Assembly: GCF_000517065.1 (NCBI RefSeq)
Contig: NZ_KI912105.1
Location: forward strand, 1,720,405 to 1,784,404
Length of the DNA stretch: 64,000 nt
Reading direction: 5' to 3'
Source of the DNA: Alkaliflexus imshenetskii DSM 15055
GTDB lineage: Bacteria > Bacteroidota > Bacteroidia > Bacteroidales > Marinilabiliaceae
In this document: piece after piece, positions 20,268 to 29,194 of the stretch
Layout: every line of letters begins with the position of its first letter
Numbering within the stretch: position 1 is the stretch's first letter
Made by a program: the position numbers and the translations under genes
The notes under the pieces: generated by a model
Told to the model about the DNA's origin: nothing
The model's input: only the letters and a program-made list of their open reading frames with translations
The model's database searches: none

Positions 20268-21118
20268 GACATGTTTTTTTTGTAAATCACGTTATCAATA
20301 AGCCTTATTTCACCGGCAAAAACTGCGATACAGCCTACTATGTAATCGCTTTCTTCCCAGTTTTGCACAGACTGCAAAGTATCTCCATCCACTATTTCAA
20401 AATACTCAACTTCCAGTTCCGGTGCACTGTTTATGCTTTGAGTGACAAATTCCACAGTACCGTTTATACTGTTGGACTTTGCAAAATTACAAGAATCAAA
20501 CAATGTTTGTGCTATTATTGGTGCATTTTTTCGCTGTGCGGCCGTCAACAGCTGATTTCTTGAGCTCATTGCCAAACCGTCGGGTTCCCGAATAATGGCA
20601 CATGGCACTATTTCGATATCGTATTTAAGCTGTCGCACCATGTCATTAATAACTGCAAGCTGCTGAAAATCCTTTAAACCGAAAAAGGCTTTGTCGGGTT
20701 TCACCAAATCGAACAAACGGCTGACAACCTGTGCCACACCATTGAAATGTCCGGGACGATAAAATCCTTCCATGACCTTATCGATAAGGCCAAAGTCAAA
20801 AAACCGATTATCAGGTTCAGGGTATATATCTTTAACAGTTGGCGCAAAAACAAGTTCACACGGGGTGGGTTTCAGCAAGTCAAGATCCTTCTGCAAATCT
20901 CGCGGATACCGTTTTAAATCATCTGGGTTGTTGAATTGTGTGGGATTCACAAAAATGCTGACCACAACCACATCAGACTGCATGCCGGCTTCTTCCACCA
21001 GAGAGATGTGCCCTTCATGCAGGGCGCCCATGGTAGGCACAAAGCCAATTATTTTACCTGATGCTTTAAGTTCTCTAATCCTATCTGCCAATGCAGCGGA
21101 CGATTCCAATACTTCCAT
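20264..21118 (-). CDS. panC: Pantothenate synthetase
   Basis: 284 residues from the chosen Met at 21118; the longest ORF starts at 21169 but adds 17 residues that the family lacks. The ATP-binding signature [14 protein letters not shown] and the [18 protein letters not shown] stretch are present, along with [11 protein letters not shown] (KMSKS-like). It condenses pantoate with beta-alanine using ATP. It is coupled to panD downstream and divergent from the GT5 gene. Confidence 0.96.
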   Translation of the reverse strand: MEVLESSAALADRIRELKASGKIIGFVPTMGALHEGHISLVEEAGMQSDVVVVSIFVNPTQFNNPDDLKRYPRDLQKDLDLLKPTPCELVFAPTVKDIYPEPDNRFFDFGLIDKVMEGFYRPGHFNGVAQVVSRLFDLVKPDKAFFGLKDFQQLAVINDMVRQLKYDIEIVPCAIIREPDGLAMSSRNQLLTAAQRKNAPIIAQTLFDSCNFAKSNSINGTVEFVTQSINSAPELEVEYFEIVDGDTLQSVQNWEESDYIVGCIAVFAGEIRLIDNVIYKKNMS

Positions 21119-21269
21119 TACTTTAGGAATAAAAAAACGGGGCAAAATAAAGGAATAAATGTCAAACAATAAAAAAATGAAACCTTAAAAATCCTTTCAT
21201 TATGAATAAAAAAAGAGCCTAAACCACCCGAATCAGGCGCAAATAAGCGCATACACCGTGATAACTCTC

Positions 21270-21301
21270 TTTGTTTTAGAACCATATTTTTTATATTTTT
21301 G
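21270..21301 (+). promoter_or_regulatory. Promoter for the GT5 gene and DUF4270 gene
   Basis: TTTG (21270-21273), 20 nt, TATTTTTG (21294-21301) is a full match to the Bacteroidota consensus. The predicted start near 21308 leaves a leader of about 160 nt, which contains the hairpin at 21365-21414. No consensus promoter for panC was found in the same 350-base gap. Confidence 0.65.
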
Positions 21302-21364
21302 CAAAGTCATTGCTTTAAAATAGCATTTGTGGTGGATAGATTGTCCCCACAAGTAAACAACAGA

Positions 21365-21414
21365 AATGGTTTCTGCCGGTAAGTATGCCGTTGCTTGCAA
21401 CCATTTTATTTTTT
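21365..21414 (+). promoter_or_regulatory. Attenuator-like hairpin in the 5' leader
   Basis: AATGGTT (21365-21371) pairs with AACCATT (21399-21405) and is followed directly by TTATTTTTT. It lies between the predicted transcription start and the GT5 start codon at 21470, so it could reduce read-through or shape the leader. The inner part is only weakly paired, so this is a tentative call. Confidence 0.35.
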
Positions 21415-21469
21415 GGTCGTCGTATCATAAAAGGCCACCACAACCAGTATCAACTTTTTCTAAAAAGAA

Positions 21470-22270
21470 ATGGAAAAAACCAAAGTCTTATTCATCTCCC
21501 AGGAAATTACACCTTATCTTCCAGAAAACGCAATGTCGGTTTTAGCGCGCAATCTTCCACAGGGAATTCAGGAAAGGGGGAAAGAAATAAGAACATTCAT
21601 GCCGCGCTTTGGATCCATTAACGAACGACGCAACCAGCTTCATGAAGTCATCCGTCTTTCCGGAATGAACCTTATTATAAATGACACGGATCATCCACTT
21701 ATCATTAAAGTAGCTTCCATTCAGGCAGCCCGAATGCAGGTCTACTTTATCGACAATGAAGATTATTTTCAAAGAAAAAACACCATTGCCGACGACGATG
21801 GCACTGAATTTGATGATAACGACGAGCGTATCATCTTTTTTGCACGCGGGGTATTGGAAACCACAAAAAAACTCAGATGGGCGCCAGATTTGGTTCATTG
21901 TCAGGGATGGTTTACAGCATTGGCACCCTTGCTGATAAAGAAAACCATGCATGATGACCCATTCTTTTCGGAAGCCAAAGTGGTTTACACCGTTTATGAC
22001 GACGCATTTAGCACAACGCTGGACAAAAAAATGAAACAAAAAGTAAAAGCGCTCGGCATAAATGAAAAGGAGATAAAACTGTTGGAAGACCCTACGTATG
22101 TGAACCTCACCAAGCTGGCCATCAACATGTCAGACGGCGTGATACAGGGGAGTGAGCAGATTCATCCGGAGATTGCCCAATACATCAGCGAAAGCGGGAA
22201 ACCATTTCTAGGATATCAGAATGAGGAGACTTATGTAGATGCATATAAAGACTTCTACGACACAATTTAA
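21470..22270 (+). CDS. Starch/glycogen synthase N-terminal (GT5) domain protein
   Basis: 266 residues resembling only the N-terminal Rossmann domain of glycogen synthases: LFISQEITPYLPENAMSVLARNLP at the start and the PDLVHCQGWFTALAPLLIKK segment (about residues 139-158), equivalent to the DVVHxHDW region. The ADP-glucose-binding GT1 C-terminal half is absent, and the ORF ends cleanly with no sign of a frameshift. Such short forms are usually annotated as glycogen/starch synthase in Bacteroidota, beside panC and a DUF4270 gene, as here. Whether it has synthase activity is doubtful. Confidence 0.8.
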   Translation: MEKTKVLFISQEITPYLPENAMSVLARNLPQGIQERGKEIRTFMPRFGSINERRNQLHEVIRLSGMNLIINDTDHPLIIKVASIQAARMQVYFIDNEDYFQRKNTIADDDGTEFDDNDERIIFFARGVLETTKKLRWAPDLVHCQGWFTALAPLLIKKTMHDDPFFSEAKVVYTVYDDAFSTTLDKKMKQKVKALGINEKEIKLLEDPTYVNLTKLAINMSDGVIQGSEQIHPEIAQYISESGKPFLGYQNEETYVDAYKDFYDTI

Positions 22271-22320
22271 ACGCACAATTTTATTCCAATAAAGGAAATA
22301 ACAACATTTTTAACAATTGT

Positions 22321-23766
22321 ATGCAATACAAAAAAAACAGGCTGACAACCATTTTATTTATCGGATTAATTTCAGCCCTTTTCACCACTGCGTGCGATAA
22401 CGATCCCGCAACCCTCGGTCTGGAGATACTTCCACCCACCGATTTGATTGATGCCAACACACAAAGTGAGATATTGCGGGGCACCAACATACATCCAGAA
22501 CGTATTATATCAGATGGCAGCTCTCAGAATCCATTTGCCGTTATCGGGTATTTTAACGACCCTCTGTTTGGACATACCAAAGCCGATTTCGTAACAGAAA
22601 TAAACATAACGGAATCGTACCCGGGTTTCCGGTTCAATCCGGAATCGTCAAAAATTGAGCCTGAGAAATTCGCTGTTGATTCGCTGGTTTTATACCTGAC
22701 ATACACCAAAGACATGTGGTATGGCAACAAAAATGCCGAACACACCATACAGGTATATGAACTAAATGACAGACTAAGCAGTACGCAGCGCTACTTTAGC
22801 AATGAGCCAATGGATGGTCGCTATTTCCCGGAACTGCTGGGCGAAAAAACCACCTCAGCCTATGCAGGACTTACCGACTCCATCTGGAACCAGGCCAATT
22901 TCAGACATGAATTGGCCATTCGCTTAACCGACGAAATGGCGGAGCGTTTCTTTAACTTATCGGCAAAAGACTTGGCGCACAGAGATTCAATTAAGGATGC
23001 GTTCAACGGGTTTTACATCACATTGAAAGACCCTTCAAACCCATCATTACCCGGTTCTCTTATTAAAATTGATTTAATGAATGACCGCTCGAAGCTTGTA
23101 TTACACTACCGTCGCGAATACTGGGAAAGAAGAGACAATGGCTCTGAAGTACTCCTTCAGGTTGACCCAATGGCATATAATTTCCCTATAAACATAGAGT
23201 CCCGTTTTTTCAATCGGTATACGCATGAGCATGGCAGCAAAATACCGTTTAATACGCCATCGGCAGATCGCTTATACATTCAAGGTATGGCAGGAAGCAG
23301 GGTTGAGCTAAACCTCGATTTTCTGTATACGGCATGGAAAGATTCACTTATCAGCACGGATAACAGTCCGTCGAAGTTTGGAATTAGTGGTGTTGAGTTG
23401 GCATTTTTTGCAGATACGCTTGCTATGAAAAGCACAGAAATACTGCAAACTCCATTTGCCACCCAGCTAATTATTCAACAATTAGATGAAAACGGCAGAT
23501 TGGTATTCCCAACAGGTAAGGATAAAAACGGGGTGACACATGCCGCTTTTATAAACGCAGGAGCCACCTATAATGCCTTACAAAACCGCTATTTCTTCAG
23601 AATGAATCAGGCTTACTTTGAAAAAGTAGTAAAAGGCGAAATTGAACCTACACCATTCTATCTGGGCATTTCACAACCCGAATATAACTTTAACAGGGTA
23701 ATACTATTCAACGATATTGAAGAGTTAAACCCAAAGGTTAATGTGAAGTATGTGAAGTTTAAATAG
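22321..23766 (+). CDS. DUF4270 family lipoprotein
   Basis: 481 residues. A lipoprotein signal with lipobox TTAC (Cys25) precedes CDNDPATLGLEILPP, the characteristic DUF4270 beginning. The rest is beta-rich with no catalytic motif I recognise. The function is unknown. It starts 50 bases after the GT5 gene on the same strand and ends in a strong terminator, so the two probably form an operon, a pairing seen in many Bacteroidota. Confidence 0.85.
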   Translation: MQYKKNRLTTILFIGLISALFTTACDNDPATLGLEILPPTDLIDANTQSEILRGTNIHPERIISDGSSQNPFAVIGYFNDPLFGHTKADFVTEINITESYPGFRFNPESSKIEPEKFAVDSLVLYLTYTKDMWYGNKNAEHTIQVYELNDRLSSTQRYFSNEPMDGRYFPELLGEKTTSAYAGLTDSIWNQANFRHELAIRLTDEMAERFFNLSAKDLAHRDSIKDAFNGFYITLKDPSNPSLPGSLIKIDLMNDRSKLVLHYRREYWERRDNGSEVLLQVDPMAYNFPINIESRFFNRYTHEHGSKIPFNTPSADRLYIQGMAGSRVELNLDFLYTAWKDSLISTDNSPSKFGISGVELAFFADTLAMKSTEILQTPFATQLIIQQLDENGRLVFPTGKDKNGVTHAAFINAGATYNALQNRYFFRMNQAYFEKVVKGEIEPTPFYLGISQPEYNFNRVILFNDIEELNPKVNVKYVKFK

Positions 23767-23786
23767 ACTTATACAAATAAAATTGG

Positions 23787-23821
23787 AAACTCCGCCGGTA
23801 CCATTCCTGCGGAGTTTTTTT
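23787..23821 (+). terminator. Intrinsic terminator after the DUF4270 gene
   Basis: AAACTCCGC (23787-23795) pairs with GCGGAGTTT (23809-23817) and runs into an eight-T tract. Confidence 0.9.
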
Positions 23822-23944
23822 GTTTGTCGCACATCTATTGTTCGGATGATAAATTGAAAAAACAGGGTTATATTTGTGTGGTCACCCCCATTTTCGACAA
23901 AAAACATTGAAAATTTCCCTTTTAGTAAACACAAAATCAAAATC

Positions 23945-24736
23945 ATGCGACTAATTATTCAACCGGACTATCTGGCCATCTCGGAGTGGACAGCAAGCTA
24001 TGTTGTTCAAAAGATTAACAACCATAAAGGATCCGGACCCTTTGTGCTTGGACTTCCAACCGGCTCATCGCCACTGGGAACCTATCAAAAACTCATCGAA
24101 TATCACAAAGCCGGGAAAGTTTCATTTAGCAATGTGATAACTTTTAATATGGATGAATACATTGGGATACCACAGGATCATCCGCAGAGCTACCACTCCT
24201 TTATGTGGAAAAATTTCTTCAGCCACATAGACATCCGTCCGGGCAACGTGCACATTCCCAATGGCAATGCCGCTAATCTGGAAGAGGAGTGCAAACAATA
24301 TGAAGAGAAAATGGCCGCATTTGGAGGAGTAGATCTCTTTTTGGGAGGAATAGGCCCCGATGGCCATATTGCCTTTAATGAGCCTGGTTCATCACTAACA
24401 TCGAGAACGCGAATAAAAACACTCACCTACGACACCATTCTGGCAAATTCACGTTTTTTTGACAACGACCCGTTAAAAGTGCCTACAACTGCTTTAACTG
24501 TGGGTGTAAGCACGGTGATGGATGCCCGTGAAGTATTAATCATTGCCAATGGTCACAACAAAGCGCGTGCTTTGCGGCAAGCCGTTGAAGAGGGCGTTAA
24601 CCACATGTGGACCATTAGTGCATTGCAACTGCACCCCAAAGGCATTATTGTGTGTGACGAAGCTGCTACAGCAGAACTCAAAGTAGGAACTTACAACTAC
24701 TTTAAAGATATAGAGAAACACAACCTGATGATTTAA
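23945..24736 (+). CDS. nagB: Glucosamine-6-phosphate deaminase
   Basis: 263 residues from the Met at 23945 (MRLIIQPDY), matching the family length; the longer ORF from 23876 adds 23 unlikely residues. Motifs are [22 protein letters not shown] with the catalytic Asp, and [14 protein letters not shown]. It converts glucosamine-6-phosphate to fructose-6-phosphate and ammonia, feeding amino sugars into glycolysis. A -7-like TATATTTG lies at 23869-23876, without a clear -33 partner. It ends at the terminator at 24790-24827. Confidence 0.96.
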   Translation: MRLIIQPDYLAISEWTASYVVQKINNHKGSGPFVLGLPTGSSPLGTYQKLIEYHKAGKVSFSNVITFNMDEYIGIPQDHPQSYHSFMWKNFFSHIDIRPGNVHIPNGNAANLEEECKQYEEKMAAFGGVDLFLGGIGPDGHIAFNEPGSSLTSRTRIKTLTYDTILANSRFFDNDPLKVPTTALTVGVSTVMDAREVLIIANGHNKARALRQAVEEGVNHMWTISALQLHPKGIIVCDEAATAELKVGTYNYFKDIEKHNLMI

Positions 24737-24789
24737 TCAACGAGCCAAAACAGCCCGTTGCGAGATAAAACTACCGCGTTAAATATTGT

Positions 24790-24827
24790 AAATTGCGCTG
24801 CGAATCGTTACATTCACAGCGCAATTT
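24790..24827 (+). terminator. Terminator after nagB
   Basis: AAATTGCGCTG (24790-24800) pairs with CAGCGCAATTT (24817-24827), with a short T-run. It ends only 15 bases before the next start codon, so it probably insulates the regulator gene from nagB transcription or structures that gene's leader. Confidence 0.7.
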
Positions 24828-24842
24828 TGCAATCTTGCTAAA

Positions 24843-27407
24843 ATGACCAGACAAAGGCTCCGTGTTCTTATATTGATATTTATATTCGTCATCGCTAATA
24901 TAGCAACAGATGCGCAGCGTAGACGAAGTGGGCCTGCCATGTTCTCAGACCAGATTTTTCTGGTTTCGAACTACTCAGACCTCAACAACCACCTCGAAAA
25001 AGAGAATCTGCATCCCGACGCGCTTCTGCAAAACGGCGTACGTGGTTTTCAATTGCGGTTAGTTGTAGATACAGACTCTGCCATTATCCGAATAATTACC
25101 CCTCAACAAAAAGAGTTTCCCTTTTCCACCTTTTTGGAGCAAATCAGACATTTTTTGTATGAACGCCCCGAGCAAGCTCTGATTCTTTTTTTAGACTATA
25201 ATTTTCCTTTTTTCTATCTGGAAACGGCACTGAAAACCCATCAGCTGTTTGATAAAATTTATGTGGCAGATGGGCATGACGCCTGGCCATCTACACACAT
25301 CATGACAGAGAAAGGAAAACAGATTGTTTGTTTCACTTTGCAACGAAATCAGGATGCGCCCACTGGTTTTTACTATCTGTGGGATTACGCTGTGGAACCC
25401 CACTTTTCGACCGCATTGGAGCCAGAGTTTCACGGAACCTATGCCCGAGGACGTGCTAGCAATCCGTTTATGTATTTTTCGGGATACAACCTGCCACGTG
25501 ACACCACCGGCCTCGAAATCCCATTCCTAAAACTCAACATCAATGAAAATCCCTATCTCATCTCGCACCTTATCAATTTATGGAAGAAAACAGGTAAGCG
25601 ACCAAATTTCATTGTGCGAAATTTATATCACCCGGTATTTGAAGCACTTATTTTTAACCTAAACTCTCACAACTCCATTAGCGGAAATGTTACTTACAAC
25701 CTACAACCGTTATCACATGTAAGTTGGGATGGCTCCTATCAAGCCATCACCAGCGGGCACTATTCTTTTCCCTTTTTAGCCGGCGAAGACCTCTATCTGC
25801 AGCCATTGAAACCCGGCTACCGGTTTATACCCGAAAGAGCCAAACTCACGAATGTGCGCGATGACATGTCTCAAAATTTCATTGCGATGCCACTTGATTT
25901 GAACTATCGTCTGGTGGCCTATTATCCATTTAACAACAGTGCCAGAGATGAAGGACCCCGGCGTTTTCATGGAAACAATTCGGGTGTTGAATTTATTGAA
26001 GACCCGATAAGGGGGCAAGTAGCTATTCTTCAGGACAACACCTTTATTCAACTGCCCGATGCGGAAAAAATGGGACTTCACAACAATGACTTTACTGTGA
26101 GTGTATGGCTAAAAACCACTCCTCCACTTGAGGAACGTCGCGATTTAACCATTTTGGGTACCGAAGAGGTGACTTACCGGCAAGGTTTGCACTTACAGTT
26201 ACGTTACGGCTTACCCTATTTTGGATTTTATGCCAACGACATTGTAGGAAGCAACGTTGTTCGGGCCAACGAATGGGTGCACGTGGTATGGCGATATACC
26301 AAAAGTACGGGCGAACAGGCAATTTTTGTGAATGGCCGTCCTGAGGTTGTTTCGCAAAAACACCCTTCGTATATGGGAAGGGGGAAACTACACGTTGGAC
26401 GTGCCATACAAATGTATAACTACATGAGTGGCTATCTGGATGATTTGGCCATTTGGGACAGGCCTTTGGGAAATGAAGAGATATGGAAACTTTATCAGGA
26501 AGTGGTACCAATTTACCAGCCACCACCATTTCACCGACAGTGGATGTGGGTGATTCCGGTATTAGTGATACTGTTTCTTCTGTTTTGGTTTATAAAGCGA
26601 AAAAAACAACCTGCTGTTAAGGAAACCGTTGCAACCACGAAAACAACCAACACCATTGATATTTCGATGCACGATGGAAAGTGTAACAGCATAAGGGTAT
26701 TTGGTGAGTTTGAGGCCATCCAGCGCGACGGTACCGATATTTCCATTCAGTTCACACCCAAGGTGCGCCAATTGTTTATTCTATTGTTACTTTACAGTCA
26801 AAAACCAAAACGAGGAATCTCGTCCGATGAAATAAATCAGATACTTTGGCACGGACATACAAAGAAAAACGCTACCAACAACAGAGGCGTTAACATGAGT
26901 AAGCTCAGGCAGGTTCTGAGCCTGATGGATGGGATCAAAATAGAAAACCAGATGGAAAACTGGCTACTCACCATCGACCGAAAGGTAGTTTTCTGTGATT
27001 ATATTGAGGTGCTACGGATACTCAAAAACAAATCGACAATTGGCGATCCAGAAGCCTTCAGTGTTCTTTTTGAGATGATTGAACGCGGGACATTGCTAAT
27101 GGATATGGAAGAGGAGTGGCTTGATGAATTTAAAGGACACATGGCGTCTGAAGTAATTGACACCCTGTTAAGACAAGCCACAGAGGCACCACTCTCCGAA
27201 GATACAGATATGATACTAAAAATATCTGACCGCATCTTTATGGGCGACCCATTTAACGAAGAGGCTCTCGAACTTAAAATAACTGCACTTTTGAAACAAA
27301 ACCATGTGAACCAGGCAAAATACACCTACCAATGGTTTGCCGACAACTATGAAAAAGCACTGGGAGAGCAGTTTTCCAGACCATTTGATGCGTTTTGCAA
27401 TCGTTAA
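24843..27407 (+). CDS. Membrane-spanning SARP/BTAD-type regulator with PI-PLC-like and LamG extracytoplasmic domains
   Basis: 854 residues. Signal peptide 1-24. Residues about 35-260 resemble a PI-PLC X domain (LLQNGVRGFQLRL, then FLEQIRHFLYERPEQALILF), but the two catalytic histidines are missing. A linker leads to a LamG/concanavalin-like domain at about 357-555 (LVAYYPFNNSARDEG, FTVSVWLKT, NEWVHVVWRY, YLDDLAIWDRPL). One transmembrane helix lies at 566-584 (VIPVLVILFLLFWFI) followed by RKKQ. The cytoplasmic part has a winged-helix domain at about 615-720 (IRVFGEF, FTPKVRQLFILLLLY, SKLRQVLSL) and a helical BTAD-like region to the end, as in SARP activators. I infer a one-component sensor that binds a glycan or lipid outside and DNA inside. 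It stands just upstream of the redox/sugar cluster on the same strand. Confidence 0.8.
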   Translation: MTRQRLRVLILIFIFVIANIATDAQRRRSGPAMFSDQIFLVSNYSDLNNHLEKENLHPDALLQNGVRGFQLRLVVDTDSAIIRIITPQQKEFPFSTFLEQIRHFLYERPEQALILFLDYNFPFFYLETALKTHQLFDKIYVADGHDAWPSTHIMTEKGKQIVCFTLQRNQDAPTGFYYLWDYAVEPHFSTALEPEFHGTYARGRASNPFMYFSGYNLPRDTTGLEIPFLKLNINENPYLISHLINLWKKTGKRPNFIVRNLYHPVFEALIFNLNSHNSISGNVTYNLQPLSHVSWDGSYQAITSGHYSFPFLAGEDLYLQPLKPGYRFIPERAKLTNVRDDMSQNFIAMPLDLNYRLVAYYPFNNSARDEGPRRFHGNNSGVEFIEDPIRGQVAILQDNTFIQLPDAEKMGLHNNDFTVSVWLKTTPPLEERRDLTILGTEEVTYRQGLHLQLRYGLPYFGFYANDIVGSNVVRANEWVHVVWRYTKSTGEQAIFVNGRPEVVSQKHPSYMGRGKLHVGRAIQMYNYMSGYLDDLAIWDRPLGNEEIWKLYQEVVPIYQPPPFHRQWMWVIPVLVILFLLFWFIKRKKQPAVKETVATTKTTNTIDISMHDGKCNSIRVFGEFEAIQRDGTDISIQFTPKVRQLFILLLLYSQKPKRGISSDEINQILWHGHTKKNATNNRGVNMSKLRQVLSLMDGIKIENQMENWLLTIDRKVVFCDYIEVLRILKNKSTIGDPEAFSVLFEMIERGTLLMDMEEEWLDEFKGHMASEVIDTLLRQATEAPLSEDTDMILKISDRIFMGDPFNEEALELKITALLKQNHVNQAKYTYQWFADNYEKALGEQFSRPFDAFCNR

Positions 27408-27613
27408 CAAAGGTTGGTTTTTATACTTTATTCCACTTTGCTCAAGGCTGTAAAACGCTAAAATTTAGACAAATTCTAAAATAGCCACCAAACATCGCCA
27501 TGAAGCTCAATACCAACATATTAACCTCGTAAAAACAACCTTGTTAATACAGAATTAATACCCTTGTAATTGACCCCTAAGCGCCTTTTAACAAGAGCTT
27601 AGCCATTGTTACG

Positions 27614-27621
27614 TAAATTTG
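27614..27621 (+). promoter_or_regulatory. Possible -7 element for the redox/sugar cluster
   Basis: TAAATTTG matches the phylum -7 element and lies 20 bases before the cytochrome-fusion start codon. There is no TTTG 19-21 nt upstream; the nearest T-run is at 27586-27589. An activator-dependent promoter could lack a good -33 element, which would fit regulation by the neighbouring SARP-like protein, but this is speculative. Confidence 0.35.
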
Positions 27622-27641
27622 TGGTTCTAATTTATTAAATA

Positions 27642-29180
27642 ATGCCTGGGAGAAAATTCATAAACCGACTCGTCGGATTTTATCAGCGAAGAAAACCACT
27701 TGTCTGGTTTACCGCAGGAGTTATTGCCATGCTGCTCGCAATTTATCCTTTTAACAAAGCGGTTCACTATACCGGCACCAATGAATATTGTTTTTCGTGC
27801 CATGTGCATGACCATGCGGAGGAGAGCTGGCGCCTATCGCCGCACGTCAACAACCAATCGGGTGTTGTCGTAAACTGCATTGATTGCCACTTGCCCCCAA
27901 AAGGACAGGGACATATATGGGCAAAAATAAAACATGGTGCCAAAGACGTATATGGCTTCCTGTTCAAGGACTCGGCAGATTACAACTGGGAGGCCAAACG
28001 CACAGTGGCCGCAGCCAATAAGTTTACCTATGAATCGTCGTGCGTAAAATGTCACAGCAACCTGTTTCCCGTTGGTTTAAGTGTAGACGGTGTGGACAGT
28101 CACTTGCACTATGAGCGTAACCGTGATGAAATGACCTGTTTGAATTGTCACATGCACACCGGCCATCACAACCCGAACTACGTACATGCTCAAAATGTTG
28201 GTTTTGGCCAGCGCGATGAGACCGGTGAAGCTTTCGCCTATGCTGCCAAAATAGATACATTTAAAAACTTCACTGAGTTTATTCCTGGAACCTCCGTCTC
28301 TTTTGAGATGGTAGCCATTCCGTCCGGCACCTTTATAATGGGAAGTCCGGAAAACGAACCTTACCGAAGAGACGACGAAGGGCCGCAGAAAAAAGTTCAT
28401 ATCAACCGCTTTTTTATGGGCAGGATTGAAGTTACATGGGATGAGTTTCTGGCATGGTTCAACGCCACTTCATCGGAAGGAAGGCTAACCACAGAGGAGC
28501 GGGCTCAGATTGATGGATTCTCAGGAGCCACACCTCCCTGGGGCGCACCCGACCAGGGCTGGGGAACAGGACAACGACCAGCCATCACCATGACCCATTA
28601 CGCTGCGGTGGAGTATTGTCGTTGGTTGTCGGCCGTGACTGGTAAGCGATACCGATTGCCCACCGAGGCAGAGTGGGAATATGCAGCAAGAGGTGGCACG
28701 CAAACGCCCTATTTTTTTGATGGCAGTCCTAAGAAATACTCCACACGTTTTTGGTGGAATAGAATTTTTGGTCCAGAGACAAGCAACATATCAGAATATG
28801 CCATCTACAAAGAGAATAGCCAAAATAGAACTGCTTTGCCACATGACATCAAAGAGAATCCCTTTGGATTGGTGAATATGCTTGGCAATGTGGCTGAATT
28901 TTGTCTGGACTACTATGCCCCCGACGCCTACGCCCACTATGAAGAAGAAGTGTTACATAATCCTCTGGCTCCTCGTCGTGGACGTGAGAGGGTGGTGCGA
29001 GGCGGTTCATTTATGGATGATGCGGCAGAACTTAGAGTGGCAGCACGCAGCCATACAAGAACCGAAGACTGGCTGCGCACCGACCCCCAAATTCCAAAGA
29101 GTGTATGGTGGTATTCCGATGCCCGACATGTAGGCTTCAGGGTGGTGTGTGAAGCAGACCCAAATGTGATTTCTGAATAA
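27642..29180 (+). CDS. NapC/NirT-type tetrahaem cytochrome c fused to a SUMF1-like domain
   Basis: 512 residues. One N-terminal membrane anchor at about residues 20-37 is followed by four CxxCH haem motifs: Cys50-His54, Cys79-His83, Cys134-His138 and Cys166-His170, the NapC/NrfH plan of a quinol-linked periplasmic cytochrome. From about residue 221 a SUMF1/FGE-like domain begins (FEMVAIPSGTFIMGSP, RLPTEAEWEYAARGG, GNVAEFC, VRGGSF). The FGE catalytic cysteine pair after RGGSF is replaced by MDDAAE, so it should not make formylglycine. I infer an electron-transfer protein with a binding module in the periplasm. It leads the cluster with the Gfo/Idh/MocA genes, 14 bases before the next start. 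Confidence 0.88.
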   Translation: MPGRKFINRLVGFYQRRKPLVWFTAGVIAMLLAIYPFNKAVHYTGTNEYCFSCHVHDHAEESWRLSPHVNNQSGVVVNCIDCHLPPKGQGHIWAKIKHGAKDVYGFLFKDSADYNWEAKRTVAAANKFTYESSCVKCHSNLFPVGLSVDGVDSHLHYERNRDEMTCLNCHMHTGHHNPNYVHAQNVGFGQRDETGEAFAYAAKIDTFKNFTEFIPGTSVSFEMVAIPSGTFIMGSPENEPYRRDDEGPQKKVHINRFFMGRIEVTWDEFLAWFNATSSEGRLTTEERAQIDGFSGATPPWGAPDQGWGTGQRPAITMTHYAAVEYCRWLSAVTGKRYRLPTEAEWEYAARGGTQTPYFFDGSPKKYSTRFWWNRIFGPETSNISEYAIYKENSQNRTALPHDIKENPFGLVNMLGNVAEFCLDYYAPDAYAHYEEEVLHNPLAPRRGRERVVRGGSFMDDAAELRVAARSHTRTEDWLRTDPQIPKSVWWYSDARHVGFRVVCEADPNVISE

Positions 29181-29194
29181 TTAATCAAGACATC

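Noticed and set aside
27642-29180. Formylglycine-generating enzyme activity for the SUMF1 part of the cytochrome fusion
   Set aside because: The catalytic cysteine pair after RGGSF is absent, and no sulfatase gene is nearby.
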